Counted from the stretch's first letter, positions 37,288 through 46,710 are shown. The stretch: DNA of 64,000 bases from Haemophilus paraphrohaemolyticus (GCF_002015045.1 NZ_MUXX01000012.1:62001-126000), one strand, 5' to 3'. Numbers and translations: made by a program. Notes: generated by a model not told the origin, from the letters alone.

Positions 37288-39942
37288 ATGAGCGAATTAG
37301 CCAAAGATATTACCCCCGTCAGTATCGAAGACGAACTGAAAACGTCTTATCTCGACTATGCAATGTCCGTGATTGTTGGGCGTGCATTACCTGATGTGCG
37401 TGATGGATTAAAACCTGTTCACCGTCGCGTGTTGTTTTCGATGGATCAAAACAACAATACTTACAATCGCCCACACGTTAAATCTGCACGTGTGGTAGGT
37501 GATGTAATCGGTAAATACCACCCGCACGGTGATTCAGCGGTGTATGACACCATTGTGCGTATGGCACAGCCGTTCTCACTTCGTTATATGTTGGTTGACG
37601 GGCAAGGTAACTTTGGTTCGATCGATGGCGATGCACCAGCTGCGATGCGTTATACCGAAGTGCGTATGCAAAAAATTACGCAGGAATTGCTCACTGATTT
37701 AGATAAAGAAACCGTGGATTTCTCACCAAACTATGATGGCAAAGAGATGATCCCTGATGTGCTTCCAACCAAAATTCCAGCCTTGTTAGTCAATGGTTCA
37801 TCAGGGATTGCGGTGGGTATGGCAACTAACATTCCTCCACACAACTTAAACGAAGTGTTAGATGGTTGCTTGGCTTATATCGAAAATGAAGAAATTTCGA
37901 TTGATGAGTTGATGCAATATATTCCTGGCCCAGATTTCCCAACAGGGGCGTTAATCAATGGTCGTAAAGGGATTGTAGACGCTTATCAAACTGGTCGTGG
38001 TAAAGTATATGTGCGAGCGAAAGCAAGCATTGAAACGACCGATAAAGGTCGCGAGCATATTGTTGTGACTGAGTTACCTTATCAAGTTAATAAAGCCAAA
38101 TTAATTGAAAAGATTGCTGAGCTCATTAAAGATAAAAAAATTGAAGGCATCAGCAAAATTGATGACTATTCCGACAAAAAAGGGATTTCCATTGTTATCG
38201 AAGTAAAACGCGATGCAGTTGCGGAAGTGGTATTAAACCATCTTTACTCGCTCACGCAAATGCAGGTGACTTTTGGTATCAATATGGTCGCACTAGACAA
38301 CGGTCAGCCAAAAGTATTGAATCTCAAGCAGATCATTGCAGCCTTTATCAAACATCGTCGCGAAGTGGTGACGCGCCGTACTATTTTTGAACTTCGTAAA
38401 GCACGCGAGCGCGCACATATCTTAGAAGGTTTGGCAATTTCATTAGCGAATATCGACCCAGTTATCGCCTTGATCCGTAATTCAAAAACGGCGGAAGAAG
38501 CGCGTGAAGGTTTGCTTTCTCGCTCTTGGGAATTAGGTAATGTAGCGGCAATGTTAGATGCAGCCGGTGTTGATGCCTCTCGTCCTGAAGATCTACCTGA
38601 ACATTTAGGCGTGCGTGGTAGCGAATATTACCTTTCTGAAGCGCAAGCTCGTGCAATTTTAGAATTACGCTTACACCGTTTAACAGGTTTAGAGCACGAA
38701 AAAATTGTTGATGAATACAAAGAATTACTCACTGAAATTGCGGAATTATTACACATTTTAAATAGCGCAGATCGCTTAATGGAAGTGATCCGTGAAGAGC
38801 TAGAAGTCGTAAAAGCAAGCTTTGGTGATGAACGCCGTACAGAAATTACGGCAGCTTCAGGCGATATCAATCTTGAAGATTTAATTGCCCAAGAAGATGT
38901 AGTGGTAACTCTTTCTCACGCAGGTTATGTGAAATATCAACCACTTTCAGACTATGAGGCACAGCGCCGTGGTGGTAAAGGTAAATCAGCGACGAAGATG
39001 AAAGAAGATGACTTCATCGAGAAATTATTGGTGGCGAATACCCATGACACCATCCTTTGCTTCTCAAGCCGTGGTCGCTTATATCAATTGAAAGTGTATC
39101 AATTACCGCAAGCAAGCCGTGGGGCACGTGGTACGCCAATCGTGAATATTTTACCGCTTGTAAAAGAAGAAAATGAACGTATTACCGCAATTTTACCAAT
39201 TCCAAACGGTGAGTTCTCGGCAGATAAATTTGTCTTTATGGCAACCGCAAGTGGCGTAGTAAAAAAAGTTGCATTAGATGCATTTAGTAATGTGCGTGCG
39301 AACGGTCTTATCGCACTCACACTCCGCGAGGGCGATGAGCTTATCGGTGTTGATATTACCAACGGTGAAAGCGAAATTATGTTGTTCTCTGCGCAAGGTC
39401 GTGTGGTTCGTTTCGAAGAAAAAGCTGTGCGCGCAATGGGACGAACCGCAACAGGGGTGCGCGGTATTAAACTGGCAACCACAGAAATCAGCGATGAAGT
39501 GGAAGAAGCGGAAATCGTTGATATTGAAAGCGAAGAGAGTGATGAAAGCATCAATCTCAACACCGATAAGGTTGTTTCACTTGTCATTCCACATACTGAA
39601 GGCGACATCTTAACCGTTACCCAAAATGGTTATGGTAAACGTACCGTACTTGCAGAATACCCTGTGAAATCTCGAGCAACCAAAGGTGTGGTTTCAATCA
39701 AGGTGAATGAACGTAACGGTAAAGTGGTTGCTGCAGTTCAAGTGGCAGAAACTGACCAAATTATGTTGATTACCGATGCGGGTACATTGGTGCGTACTCG
39801 TGTTTCAGAAGTAAGCCTTGTTGGTCGTAACACCCAAGGGGTTCGCATTATTCGCACTGCAGAAGACGAGCAAGTGGTAAGTCTTGAGCGCATTTGTGAT
39901 GCGGATGACGAAGAAATAGATGAAGCTACATCGGAAGAGTAA
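37288..39942 (+). CDS. gyrA: DNA gyrase subunit A
   Basis: This 884-residue subunit of gyrase has the catalytic Tyr122 in [10 protein letters not shown]. The quinolone-determining region reads [17 protein letters not shown], with Ser83 and Asp87 in E. coli numbering, so it has the susceptible form at both main positions. The winged-helix and tower domains are followed by a C-terminal six-bladed wrapping domain that contains the GyrA box ([13 protein letters not shown]). The C-terminus is acidic. The ATG at 37288 has an AGGAAA site. A strong terminator follows. Confidence 0.98.
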   Translation: MSELAKDITPVSIEDELKTSYLDYAMSVIVGRALPDVRDGLKPVHRRVLFSMDQNNNTYNRPHVKSARVVGDVIGKYHPHGDSAVYDTIVRMAQPFSLRYMLVDGQGNFGSIDGDAPAAMRYTEVRMQKITQELLTDLDKETVDFSPNYDGKEMIPDVLPTKIPALLVNGSSGIAVGMATNIPPHNLNEVLDGCLAYIENEEISIDELMQYIPGPDFPTGALINGRKGIVDAYQTGRGKVYVRAKASIETTDKGREHIVVTELPYQVNKAKLIEKIAELIKDKKIEGISKIDDYSDKKGISIVIEVKRDAVAEVVLNHLYSLTQMQVTFGINMVALDNGQPKVLNLKQIIAAFIKHRREVVTRRTIFELRKARERAHILEGLAISLANIDPVIALIRNSKTAEEAREGLLSRSWELGNVAAMLDAAGVDASRPEDLPEHLGVRGSEYYLSEAQARAILELRLHRLTGLEHEKIVDEYKELLTEIAELLHILNSADRLMEVIREELEVVKASFGDERRTEITAASGDINLEDLIAQEDVVVTLSHAGYVKYQPLSDYEAQRRGGKGKSATKMKEDDFIEKLLVANTHDTILCFSSRGRLYQLKVYQLPQASRGARGTPIVNILPLVKEENERITAILPIPNGEFSADKFVFMATASGVVKKVALDAFSNVRANGLIALTLREGDELIGVDITNGESEIMLFSAQGRVVRFEEKAVRAMGRTATGVRGIKLATTEISDEVEEAEIVDIESEESDESINLNTDKVVSLVIPHTEGDILTVTQNGYGKRTVLAEYPVKSRATKGVVSIKVNERNGKVVAAVQVAETDQIMLITDAGTLVRTRVSEVSLVGRNTQGVRIIRTAEDEQVVSLERICDADDEEIDEATSEE

Positions 39943-39967
39943 ACTATCTATTTTTATTCGTTGAATA

Positions 39968-39993
39968 AAATAGCCCGTAAAGGGCTATTTTTT
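39968..39993 (+). terminator. Intrinsic terminator after gyrA
   Basis: AAATAGCCC and GGGCTATTT form a 9-bp stem with a GTAAA loop, followed by TTT. Confidence 0.9.
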
Positions 39994-40002
39994 AGCCAAT
40001 GC

Positions 40003-40030
40003 TAGCAATCGTTTGCGTAACCGTTTGCCT
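40003..40030 (+). promoter_or_regulatory. Two overlapping PurR-like operators
   Basis: Site 1 (40003-40018, TAGCAATCGTTTGCGT) matches the PurR palindrome ACGCAAACGTTTGCGT at 13 of 16 bases. Site 2 (40015-40030, GCGTAACCGTTTGCCT) matches at 12 of 16. Site 2 ends on the candidate -35 hexamer TTGCCT (40025-40030), so bound PurR would block RNA polymerase at the purine permease promoter. Confidence 0.55.
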
Positions 40031-40053
40031 AAAAGGTTGCAAATCCGTATAAT
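40025..40053 (+). promoter_or_regulatory. Promoter of the purine permease
   Basis: TTGCCT (40025-40030) and TATAAT (40048-40053) have a 17-base spacer, with the ATG 31 bases further on. Confidence 0.6.
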
Positions 40054-40083
40054 CCGCCTCAGTGTTTTTACTTTGAGGCTTAT

Positions 40084-41376
40084 ATGCAAACTTTACGTTA
40101 TCCTGTTGATTCAAAACCTCCTTTCGGATTAACTCTTCTCTTAGCTCTTCAACATCTTCTTGCTGCACTTGGCGGCATCATCGCAGTTCCTCTTGTTATT
40201 GGCAACGTGTTAAAACTTCCAACGCCAGACACTATTGTACTTGTGAATGCTGCGCTGTTAGTTTCAGGCATTGTCACTATTATTCAATGTCGTGGGATTG
40301 GCCCTATCGGTTTGCGTTTGCCAAGCGTAATGGGCACCAGTTTTACGTTCGTCGCGGCGGCATTGGCTATTGGTTTTAGTGAGCACGGTGTAGCGGGCAT
40401 TTTAGGGGCTTCATTAGTGGGCTCATTTGTGATGATCATTGGTAGCTTCTTTATGCCTTATGTGCGTAAATTATTTCCACCAGTAGTAACTGGCGTGGTG
40501 GTGGTGATGATTGGTTTAAGCCTCATTCCTGTGGCGGTAGACTGGTTTGCAGGTGGTCAAAAAGGCGATGTTAATTATGCCGATCCCGCTAATCTTGCGA
40601 TGGCAACTTTTGTGCTTGTGCTCGTGGTTATTTTGGTGCAATGGGGTAAAGGAATTTTCTCGGCTGCGGCTATCGTTATTGGGATGATGGTAGGTTATGT
40701 GGTGGCATTAATTTTAGGTTGGATCAACTTTGAAGCGGTCAAAAATGCAGAAATTGTTGCAATTCCTCAACCTCTGCACTTCGGTTTAGCGTTCCCAATT
40801 TCGGGAATTATTGGGATGTCGATTGCTTATTTAGTTACCATTGTGGAATCAAGTGGTAACTTCTTAGCATTGGGTAATGCCACTCAAACAGAGATTACAG
40901 GCAAGCATTTACGCGGTGGCGTATTGTGTGATGGGGTAGGCTCAGCCTTTGCAGCAATTATGTCTACCACACCATTTTCATCATTCGCTCAAAATATTGG
41001 CGTGATTTCATTAACGGGTGTAGCAAGCCGCCACGTCGTGACGGTAATGGGCGTATTGCTCATTTTCGCAGGTATTTTCCCCTGGTTTGGGGCGTTAATT
41101 GTTTCTATACCAAGTCCTGTATTAGGGGGCGCTGGCTTGATGATGTTTGCAATGATTATCGCCGCTGGTATTCAAATGCTCGATAAAGTAGAGCGCTCAA
41201 AACGCAATGGCTTAATTATTGCGATTTCCATCGGCTGTGGTTTAGCGGTTACCACTCGTCCAGAATTGCTTGATAAATTGCCAAGTTTCTTTAAAGAAGT
41301 CTTTGGTTCAGGCATTACCGTAGGTTCAGTGTTAGCTCTTGTGCTTAACCTAATTTTGCCTAAAGATAAAGAGTAA
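40084..41376 (+). CDS. NCS2-family purine (xanthine/urate-type) permease
   Basis: This 430-residue inner-membrane transporter has about fourteen hydrophobic segments. It begins LLLALQHLLAALGGIIAVPL and contains the NCS2 block TTPFSSFAQNIGVISLTGVA, with the Gln-Asn pair followed by Gly typical of xanthine/urate carriers such as XanQ and UacT rather than UraA. The upstream PurR-like sites support a purine substrate. Xanthine, urate or guanine/hypoxanthine cannot be told apart by eye. Confidence 0.88.
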   Translation: MQTLRYPVDSKPPFGLTLLLALQHLLAALGGIIAVPLVIGNVLKLPTPDTIVLVNAALLVSGIVTIIQCRGIGPIGLRLPSVMGTSFTFVAAALAIGFSEHGVAGILGASLVGSFVMIIGSFFMPYVRKLFPPVVTGVVVVMIGLSLIPVAVDWFAGGQKGDVNYADPANLAMATFVLVLVVILVQWGKGIFSAAAIVIGMMVGYVVALILGWINFEAVKNAEIVAIPQPLHFGLAFPISGIIGMSIAYLVTIVESSGNFLALGNATQTEITGKHLRGGVLCDGVGSAFAAIMSTTPFSSFAQNIGVISLTGVASRHVVTVMGVLLIFAGIFPWFGALIVSIPSPVLGGAGLMMFAMIIAAGIQMLDKVERSKRNGLIIAISIGCGLAVTTRPELLDKLPSFFKEVFGSGITVGSVLALVLNLILPKDKE

Positions 41377-41410
41377 AATTATCAAAGCAATTGGAAAAAT
41401 AGACTTGAAA

Positions 41411-41475
41411 TCGGTTGGTTGAAACCTTATCTTAACGCCAACCGAACACCACTGATTTCTCGGTGGTGTTTTTCT
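41411..41475 (+). terminator. Two adjacent hairpins before trxA
   Basis: TCGGTTGG (41411-41418) pairs with CCAACCGA (41438-41445). Immediately after, AACACCAC (41445-41452) pairs with GTGGTGTT (41463-41470), followed by TTTCTTTT. The second is a standard terminator for the permease gene; the first shares one base with it, so the two stems may compete. Confidence 0.75.
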
Positions 41476-41507
41476 TTTATTTAAATAATGTAAACAAGGA
41501 ATTAATT

Positions 41508-41825
41508 ATGACTTTACAAGTTACCGATGCAACATTTGAACAAGAAGTACTAAAATCAGATGTACCAGTATTATTAGATTTCTGGGCACCTTGGTGTGGT
41601 CCTTGTCGTATGGTGGCTCCAATTTTAGATGAGTTAGCAGAAGAGTTTGCAGGTCGTGCGAAAATTGCCAAAGTGAATGTAGATGAAAATCAACAAGTGC
41701 CAGCCCAATTCGGTATTCGTTCAATCCCAACATTAATTCTTTTTAAAGATGGTCAAGTAGTTGCAACACAAGTAGGTGCATTACCAAAATCTCAATTAGC
41801 GGCTTTTGTTGAACAAGCGTTATAA
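41508..41825 (+). CDS. trxA: Thioredoxin 1
   Basis: This 105-residue protein is read from the ATG at 41508 ([10 protein letters not shown]), which follows AAGGA; the longer frame from 41463 crosses the permease terminator and is rejected. The active site is Cys30-Gly-Pro-Cys33 in [11 protein letters not shown], with the cis-proline segment SIPTLILF. Thioredoxin reduces cytosolic disulfides and supplies electrons to ribonucleotide reductase. Terminators lie on both sides, so it is a single-gene unit. Confidence 0.97.
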   Translation: MTLQVTDATFEQEVLKSDVPVLLDFWAPWCGPCRMVAPILDELAEEFAGRAKIAKVNVDENQQVPAQFGIRSIPTLILFKDGQVVATQVGALPKSQLAAFVEQAL

Positions 41826-41845
41826 TTTCAGTAAAGATTAAATAA

Positions 41846-41880
41846 AAATAGCTAGGATTTATTTCCTAGCTATTTTTTTT
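41846..41880. terminator. Bidirectional terminator between trxA and the TonB receptor gene
   Basis: AAATAGCTAGGA (41846-41857) and TCCTAGCTATTT (41864-41875) form a perfect 12-bp stem followed by TTTTT; convergent genes lie on both sides. Confidence 0.92.
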
Positions 41881-41894
41881 ATGCAGTTTGCAAA

Positions 41895-44168
41895 CTAGAA
41901 ACGAATTTCAACCGCTCCTGCAAAATTGCGACCTGGGGCGTAGAAACGTTCTAGGCCTTTGCGTTGTGGGTCAACGGCATCGGTTGTGCTAATATAATTG
42001 ATACCACGTAAAGTATCCCAAGTATGATATTTACGATTCAATAAATTATATACACCTGCACGTAAAATTATATTTTTATTGACTTTGTAGAATCCATAAA
42101 CATCAAATAAAGTCGCCGAACCATTCAAATAAGGGTATGTTTGAACACGTTTACGCCACAGAATTTGTGCGTCTTTCGCTTTTTTTGCACCTAAATAAGT
42201 TGCTCTTACATTTAAGCCCCAGCGTTCTTCAGGATCTTCATAACCAAAACCTACAATAACTTTTAATGGTTGAATAGACAGTAAACTGTTCTCGCTTCCT
42301 TTTAATCGAGCTTTAGAATAACCTAAATTAGCAAGGAGCTTCCATCCTTCAGGAATAACTGAGAACACTTGATCTAAATTCATTTTGCTATTTAGTTCAA
42401 TACCAGAAATACTTGCTCTATCAATATTTACCATTTGTTGACCTAGTTGGTATTCAAATGGCTGTGCTCCATAATAAGCAGAATATTCATTGTAATCTGT
42501 ATTTGCAACCAAATCCTCTGTTTCCTGTTCAATTAAGAAATCTTTATAGCGACTATGGTAGATGTTCATACCAAACAAGCCTATTCGATGTTCAGCTTGA
42601 ATATTAATTGATTGGTTAAGTGCTTGTTCTGCTTTTAAATTAGGATTTGGATACCAGTTACCTAATTTATTAGTGAAAGAGAAATACATTTCTGATGCCG
42701 TTGGTACTCGATATCCAGTAGAAACATTATAGCCGACTTTCCAAGTATCGTTTAACTGAGCATCTAGTCCTAATGAACCACTTAAGCTTTGGAATGTATT
42801 AGATGCTGGTGTTGCAGTACATGCTTGACAAGGCGATTTTATATGTTGTGGCATAAGTTCTTCCCAATCATATCTCACCCCTAACTGACTAGAAAACATA
42901 TCATTCCATACAACTTTATCTTGTAATTGGCTATAAAATGCTCTAGTTATTACTGGATGCTGAATTGAACCATTTTCTTTTAATGTTTTACCACCTCGAT
43001 AAAGCTCTTTGTCGTTTCGGTTATCAAAATCTTTCTGAGAGATACCTGAACGAAGTGTAAAAATATGTGTACCCCATTTGGTTTCCCAAGATGCAGAATC
43101 TAAACGAATAGAAGCTCGTTTTACTTTAGTTAACATATGAGTATCTTGAAGCTCATCTGCACGCTTAATATAGATAAGTCTTTCATTCGCATCTCTATTA
43201 TAAAGACCTTTATAATTTTTAGAGCTAATATCTGTTTCTTGCCAATCTATATCTGCACGTAAATAACCTAAATATTTATTATTTTCTGGAAAATACTCAT
43301 ACGCAAAATTGGCGGTATAGCGTGAATTGATATCATTAACTAAACGCCAACTACTTTCTGAATAACTATACGACTTTTCATCTACTTCATTGTTAAGTTT
43401 CTGACCATTAAAAGAAGCGCTGACTTTATGAGATGGTGTAATGAAATATCCTACTTTTGCTAAATAACTGTGATTTTTATGATAGGCTGGATCTGGTATT
43501 CCTCTTGCACTTCCTGTAATATCGTCTCCACTACCATTACTTTTCATTTCATGCCCGTTACGGTAAGAATAAAGCAAGGCAATATCTACTTTGTCATTTC
43601 TATAACCCGTTCCAACAGTGTGAGTCCATTCACGGTTTTTACTCGCGTAGCCATTTTTGAGTAACACGCCCCAATTATTTCCTGGCAAGATAATGTTATC
43701 TACACCTAGAGTACGATAGTTTACCGATCCACCTAACGCCCCACTTCCTGAATTAAAGGAGTCTGAACCTCGCATAATATCGATCCCCTGCACTAATTCA
43801 GGATCGATTCCTAAACGAGAGCTATTGAAGTTGCCATAACGGGCGTAAAGAGAGTTCTCTTCAGAATCAGGTAGATTTACACCATCTACACTAATACCAA
43901 CCCGATTTCCCTCAACGCCTCTCATAGCAAAACCTTTCTTACGACGACCATTATCGCTAATACCGACATCTGTTGTATAACGCACTAAATCATAATTGTC
44001 CGCAATCAATTCCTCCTGAATTGCTTTACGCGTTTTTTTAATTTGGTTTGCTTTGATTTGAGTACCATCAACGCGGATGGTACCTAAAGTAGTTTCTTCT
44101 TGAGCATAGCTGTTTAATGCCATAGCAACACAAACAGCTCCCAATGATAGAACAAATTGACGAGCCAT
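41895..44168 (-). CDS. TonB-dependent haem/haemoglobin-type outer-membrane receptor
   Basis: This 757-residue receptor has a signal peptide (VLSLGAVCVAMALNSYA, cleavage near residue 22). An N-terminal plug (about 40-160) contains GFAMRGVEGNRVGISVDGVN and GSDSFNSGSGALGGSVNYRT, and a 22-strand-type barrel ends in VEIRF. It belongs to the TonB haemoglobin/transferrin/lactoferrin receptor family. The haem-receptor FRAP/NPNL region is represented by YRVPTASEMYF and NPNLKAEQALNQS. Cys447 and Cys450 (CQAC) may close a small disulfide loop in an extracellular segment. It is divergent from a surface lipoprotein and hutXZ, with a Fur-like site between. Haem or haemoglobin is the favoured ligand, but transferrin cannot be excluded. 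Confidence 0.88.
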   Translation of the reverse strand: MARQFVLSLGAVCVAMALNSYAQEETTLGTIRVDGTQIKANQIKKTRKAIQEELIADNYDLVRYTTDVGISDNGRRKKGFAMRGVEGNRVGISVDGVNLPDSEENSLYARYGNFNSSRLGIDPELVQGIDIMRGSDSFNSGSGALGGSVNYRTLGVDNIILPGNNWGVLLKNGYASKNREWTHTVGTGYRNDKVDIALLYSYRNGHEMKSNGSGDDITGSARGIPDPAYHKNHSYLAKVGYFITPSHKVSASFNGQKLNNEVDEKSYSYSESSWRLVNDINSRYTANFAYEYFPENNKYLGYLRADIDWQETDISSKNYKGLYNRDANERLIYIKRADELQDTHMLTKVKRASIRLDSASWETKWGTHIFTLRSGISQKDFDNRNDKELYRGGKTLKENGSIQHPVITRAFYSQLQDKVVWNDMFSSQLGVRYDWEELMPQHIKSPCQACTATPASNTFQSLSGSLGLDAQLNDTWKVGYNVSTGYRVPTASEMYFSFTNKLGNWYPNPNLKAEQALNQSINIQAEHRIGLFGMNIYHSRYKDFLIEQETEDLVANTDYNEYSAYYGAQPFEYQLGQQMVNIDRASISGIELNSKMNLDQVFSVIPEGWKLLANLGYSKARLKGSENSLLSIQPLKVIVGFGYEDPEERWGLNVRATYLGAKKAKDAQILWRKRVQTYPYLNGSATLFDVYGFYKVNKNIILRAGVYNLLNRKYHTWDTLRGINYISTTDAVDPQRKGLERFYAPGRNFAGAVEIRF

Positions 44169-44232
44169 ATTTTCACCTAAAATATAAAAAAGATATAAAT
44201 TCAGTTTACGAAAATTTAATAAGTTTTACAAG

Positions 44233-44251
44233 AGTATTGAAAATCATTTTT
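44233..44251. promoter_or_regulatory. Fur-box-like site between the receptor and lipoprotein genes
   Basis: The 19-base sequence AGTATTGAAAATCATTTTT matches the Fur consensus GATAATGATAATCATTATC at 13 positions. It lies 65 bases from the receptor start and 61 bases from the lipoprotein start, a good place to repress both under iron-rich conditions. Binding is inferred. Confidence 0.45.
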
Positions 44252-44311
44252 GTTTAGTTTAATCTATTCAAAGTTTTCTTCTACTCTAATTACATAATAT
44301 AGGTCACTATT

Positions 44312-45586
44312 ATGAATAAATTTAAATTTACTTTACTTACTGTATCTTGTGCTGCTTTTTTAACCGCTTGCTCATCAAGCTCTAAAGGAGGTACAGATAA
44401 TTCTGATCAAATTCGTAAAACAGAATCCACACTAACGCAAAAAATTGCGGATCTTACTCAGCAAGTAAAAACAGCTCAACAACAAGCTCAAAATAATCAA
44501 TCAAATTACAATACAGCTAAGTCTGAAGCAGATAAAGCTCAAGCTACTGTAACTCAGCTCACTGCTGAAGTTGCCAAACTTACTAAAGAATTAGCTGAAT
44601 TAAATCAAAAACAAGCTGAACTAGCAGCTGAACAAACTAATTCCCAACTAGCTAACGCAAAACAAAACCTTGAGAATCAAGACGCATTAAAAAAACTAGA
44701 AGAAAAAGCACAAAAAGCAGCAGAAGATCTGGCTAACGCAAAGCAAAATTTAGAGAAAGCTCAAAAAGATGCTGAAGTAGCAAACAAATCTGTTGAAGAA
44801 CTCAATGCAAAAGCAGCTGAACAAGCGAAAAAACGTCAAGAAGCCGAAGAATATGCTAAACAGCTAGAAAATCTTCGTGCAGATGAAAAATCAAGAATTC
44901 CACTTAGCGATAAAGTATTCGGAGGAATTTCTGGCGTGATGACTGATGCTGTATCTGGTGGTGTCATTAACTTAAAAGATGGCAAAGCAACTGTTGAGCG
45001 TACCCAAGCTCGAGATATTCGTGATATTGCAATTGTTGATAGCTATGGTATTAGAGATCAAGTACTTTCTTTAGCTGATTCAGAATATAATGACTATATC
45101 GGACAGGTTGAATATAGTTCAAATATTGCTAATACAGGTGATTTCAAATCAACTACTTTTGGTATCTATGCAACAGATCCATACAACCCAACTGAAAAAA
45201 TGATTTATGCCCAAGGTAAACCAACCGATGTATCTCAAATTCCTACTTCAGGTACAATTCAATACACGGGCGGAGCTGCATATGTTAAAGATGGTGTTTC
45301 ATATGCTAGAACATCAAAAATGAATGCGACGGCTGATTTCGATAAAAAAGTAATTGATATTACAATTAATGAAAAAGTAAATACTTATTACAATACAGTT
45401 CAAGTGCCAAAAATGAACTTCGGCGGCAAAATTACTGGCAACAGTTTTGCTGGTGAAGTAAATGGCATTAAAACCCAAGGTGGTTTCTTCGGTGAAAATG
45501 CCAAAGAGTTATCGGGTATATTCACTAATGAAGCTGATAAATCACGTGGTGTATTTGGTGCAATTAAACAAGAAGCAGCTCAATAA
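44312..45586 (+). CDS. Surface lipoprotein: long coiled coil plus TbpB-like barrel
   Basis: This 424-residue lipoprotein has the lipobox LTAC and acylated Cys20. Residues about 31-192 are a highly charged, Ala/Gln/Lys/Glu-rich coiled coil holding two near-copies of LANAKQNLE (113-121 and 140-148). The C-terminal third (about 300-424) has the eight-stranded barrel signature of TbpB/fHbp-type proteins: FGGKITGNSFAGEVNG, GGFFGENAKELSGIF and RGVFGAIKQ. Such barrels are often carried to the surface by Slam and bind host proteins or haem. It is divergent from a TonB receptor and followed 21 bases later by hutX, suggesting a haem-capture co-receptor held away from the membrane on a stalk. The ligand is unknown, and no Slam gene is in the window. 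Confidence 0.85.
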   Translation: MNKFKFTLLTVSCAAFLTACSSSSKGGTDNSDQIRKTESTLTQKIADLTQQVKTAQQQAQNNQSNYNTAKSEADKAQATVTQLTAEVAKLTKELAELNQKQAELAAEQTNSQLANAKQNLENQDALKKLEEKAQKAAEDLANAKQNLEKAQKDAEVANKSVEELNAKAAEQAKKRQEAEEYAKQLENLRADEKSRIPLSDKVFGGISGVMTDAVSGGVINLKDGKATVERTQARDIRDIAIVDSYGIRDQVLSLADSEYNDYIGQVEYSSNIANTGDFKSTTFGIYATDPYNPTEKMIYAQGKPTDVSQIPTSGTIQYTGGAAYVKDGVSYARTSKMNATADFDKKVIDITINEKVNTYYNTVQVPKMNFGGKITGNSFAGEVNGIKTQGGFFGENAKELSGIFTNEADKSRGVFGAIKQEAAQ

Positions 45587-45607
45587 GCGGTAGGATTTTA
45601 TTGGAAA

Positions 45608-46102
45608 ATGACAAATCTCACAGAAAAGATTACCGCTTATATTGCGGAAAATCCACAGGCGATCACACTGGATATGGCAGCCCATTTTGAGCTGCCTGAA
45701 GGTAAAATTTTAGTGGCACTGCCAGAACAATTTGTGCGTGTGTTTGAGGCAAATCGTGCCGAAGAGATTTTTGCCCAAATCGCCCAATGGGGCACCTTTA
45801 CCACCATTATTGAAAAATGCGGTTCGATCTTTGAAATTAAAGATCGTTTCCCCGAAGGTATTGTAGGGCGTGGCTACTACAATCTGAATATGAAAGGCGA
45901 TCAAGGTGCCTTGCACGGGCATTTGAAATTAGATGGCATTGCTCAAATTGCTTTTGTTAGCTTACCTTTCCGTGGTAAAGAGAGCTACAACATCGCCTTT
46001 ATTGCTCATAATGGCGAGACCATTTTTAAAGTGTATTTAGGGCGTGATGAGCAACGCCAACTTTTCCCTGAACAAGTGGAAAAATTCAATGCCTTTCAAT
46101 AG
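45608..46102 (+). CDS. hutX: Intracellular haem carrier HutX/HugX
   Basis: This 164-residue cytosolic protein belongs to the HutX/ChuX family, which dimerises, binds haem and passes it to HutZ. Family blocks include GTFTTIIEKCGSIFEIKDRF, GRGYYNLN and LHGHLKLDGIAQIAFVSLPF. It sits between the surface lipoprotein (21-base gap) and hutZ (23-base gap) in one direction, so the three genes probably form one operon. The radical-SAM partner HutW known from Vibrio is not seen nearby. Confidence 0.9.
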   Translation: MTNLTEKITAYIAENPQAITLDMAAHFELPEGKILVALPEQFVRVFEANRAEEIFAQIAQWGTFTTIIEKCGSIFEIKDRFPEGIVGRGYYNLNMKGDQGALHGHLKLDGIAQIAFVSLPFRGKESYNIAFIAHNGETIFKVYLGRDEQRQLFPEQVEKFNAFQ

Positions 46103-46125
46103 GGATTTTTATTAAGGAGAAAACA

Positions 46126-46644
46126 ATGACTGCTCGTCAAGAAGTACTACAGAACCGCTTAGGGCCACAAATTCAAGAGTTGAAGGAACAATGCCGTACG
46201 ATTATGTTGGCAACCTTAGATGAAGAAGGCAACCCAAACGTCAGTTATGCACCGTTTGTAATTCATAATGGCAAATATGTGGTGTTAATTTCAGAAATTG
46301 CACGCCACGCCCGCAATCTACAAAAAGTATCGAAAGTATCGTTGATGTTGATTGAAGATGAGAACTTAAGCCGTCAAATTTTTGCCCGCAAGCGGTTAAG
46401 TTTTGATGCAACTTCGCAAGTGATTGATAAACTTTCAGAAGAAGGTCAGGCTTGTTTAGCAGAACTTAAAGCCCGCCACGGTGATTTAATTGATGAGTTA
46501 GCACAAAATGCCGACTTTAAAATCTTCGGCTTCACACCAAGCCAAGGCTTATTCGTTAAAGGGTTCGGTCAAGCGTTCCAAGTAAGCCCATCTGATTTAG
46601 TTGATGTGGTGCATTTGGAGATTGGTCACATTAAAGAAGAGTAG
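46126..46644 (+). CDS. hutZ: Haem utilisation/degradation protein HutZ/HugZ
   Basis: This 172-residue protein has the split-barrel fold of pyridoxamine-phosphate-oxidase-like proteins, used by HutZ/HugZ to bind and break down haem. Key blocks are IMLATLDEEGNPNVSYAPF, the haem-proximal region EIARHARNLQ, and GLFVKGFGQAFQV near the end. A strong AAGGAG site precedes the ATG. It is the last gene of the lipoprotein-hutX-hutZ run and is followed by a hairpin terminator. Iron release from imported haem is the likely function. Confidence 0.9.
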   Translation: MTARQEVLQNRLGPQIQELKEQCRTIMLATLDEEGNPNVSYAPFVIHNGKYVVLISEIARHARNLQKVSKVSLMLIEDENLSRQIFARKRLSFDATSQVIDKLSEEGQACLAELKARHGDLIDELAQNADFKIFGFTPSQGLFVKGFGQAFQVSPSDLVDVVHLEIGHIKEE

Positions 46645-46666
46645 CAAAAAGAATTTACTCAATTAA

Positions 46667-46710
46667 AGGCTGGATACTATATTTTGTAGCATTCAGCCTA
46701 TTATTTTTTA
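46667..46710. terminator. Convergent terminator between hutZ and fdhD
   Basis: AGGCTG (46667-46672) pairs with CAGCCT (46694-46699), with inner pairing possible between CTA and TAG. ATTATTTTTTA follows on the plus strand. The T run overlaps the fdhD stop codon. Confidence 0.65.

Noticed and set aside
37528..37548. Quinolone-resistance change in gyrA
   Set aside because: Ser83 and Asp87 are both the susceptible residues.
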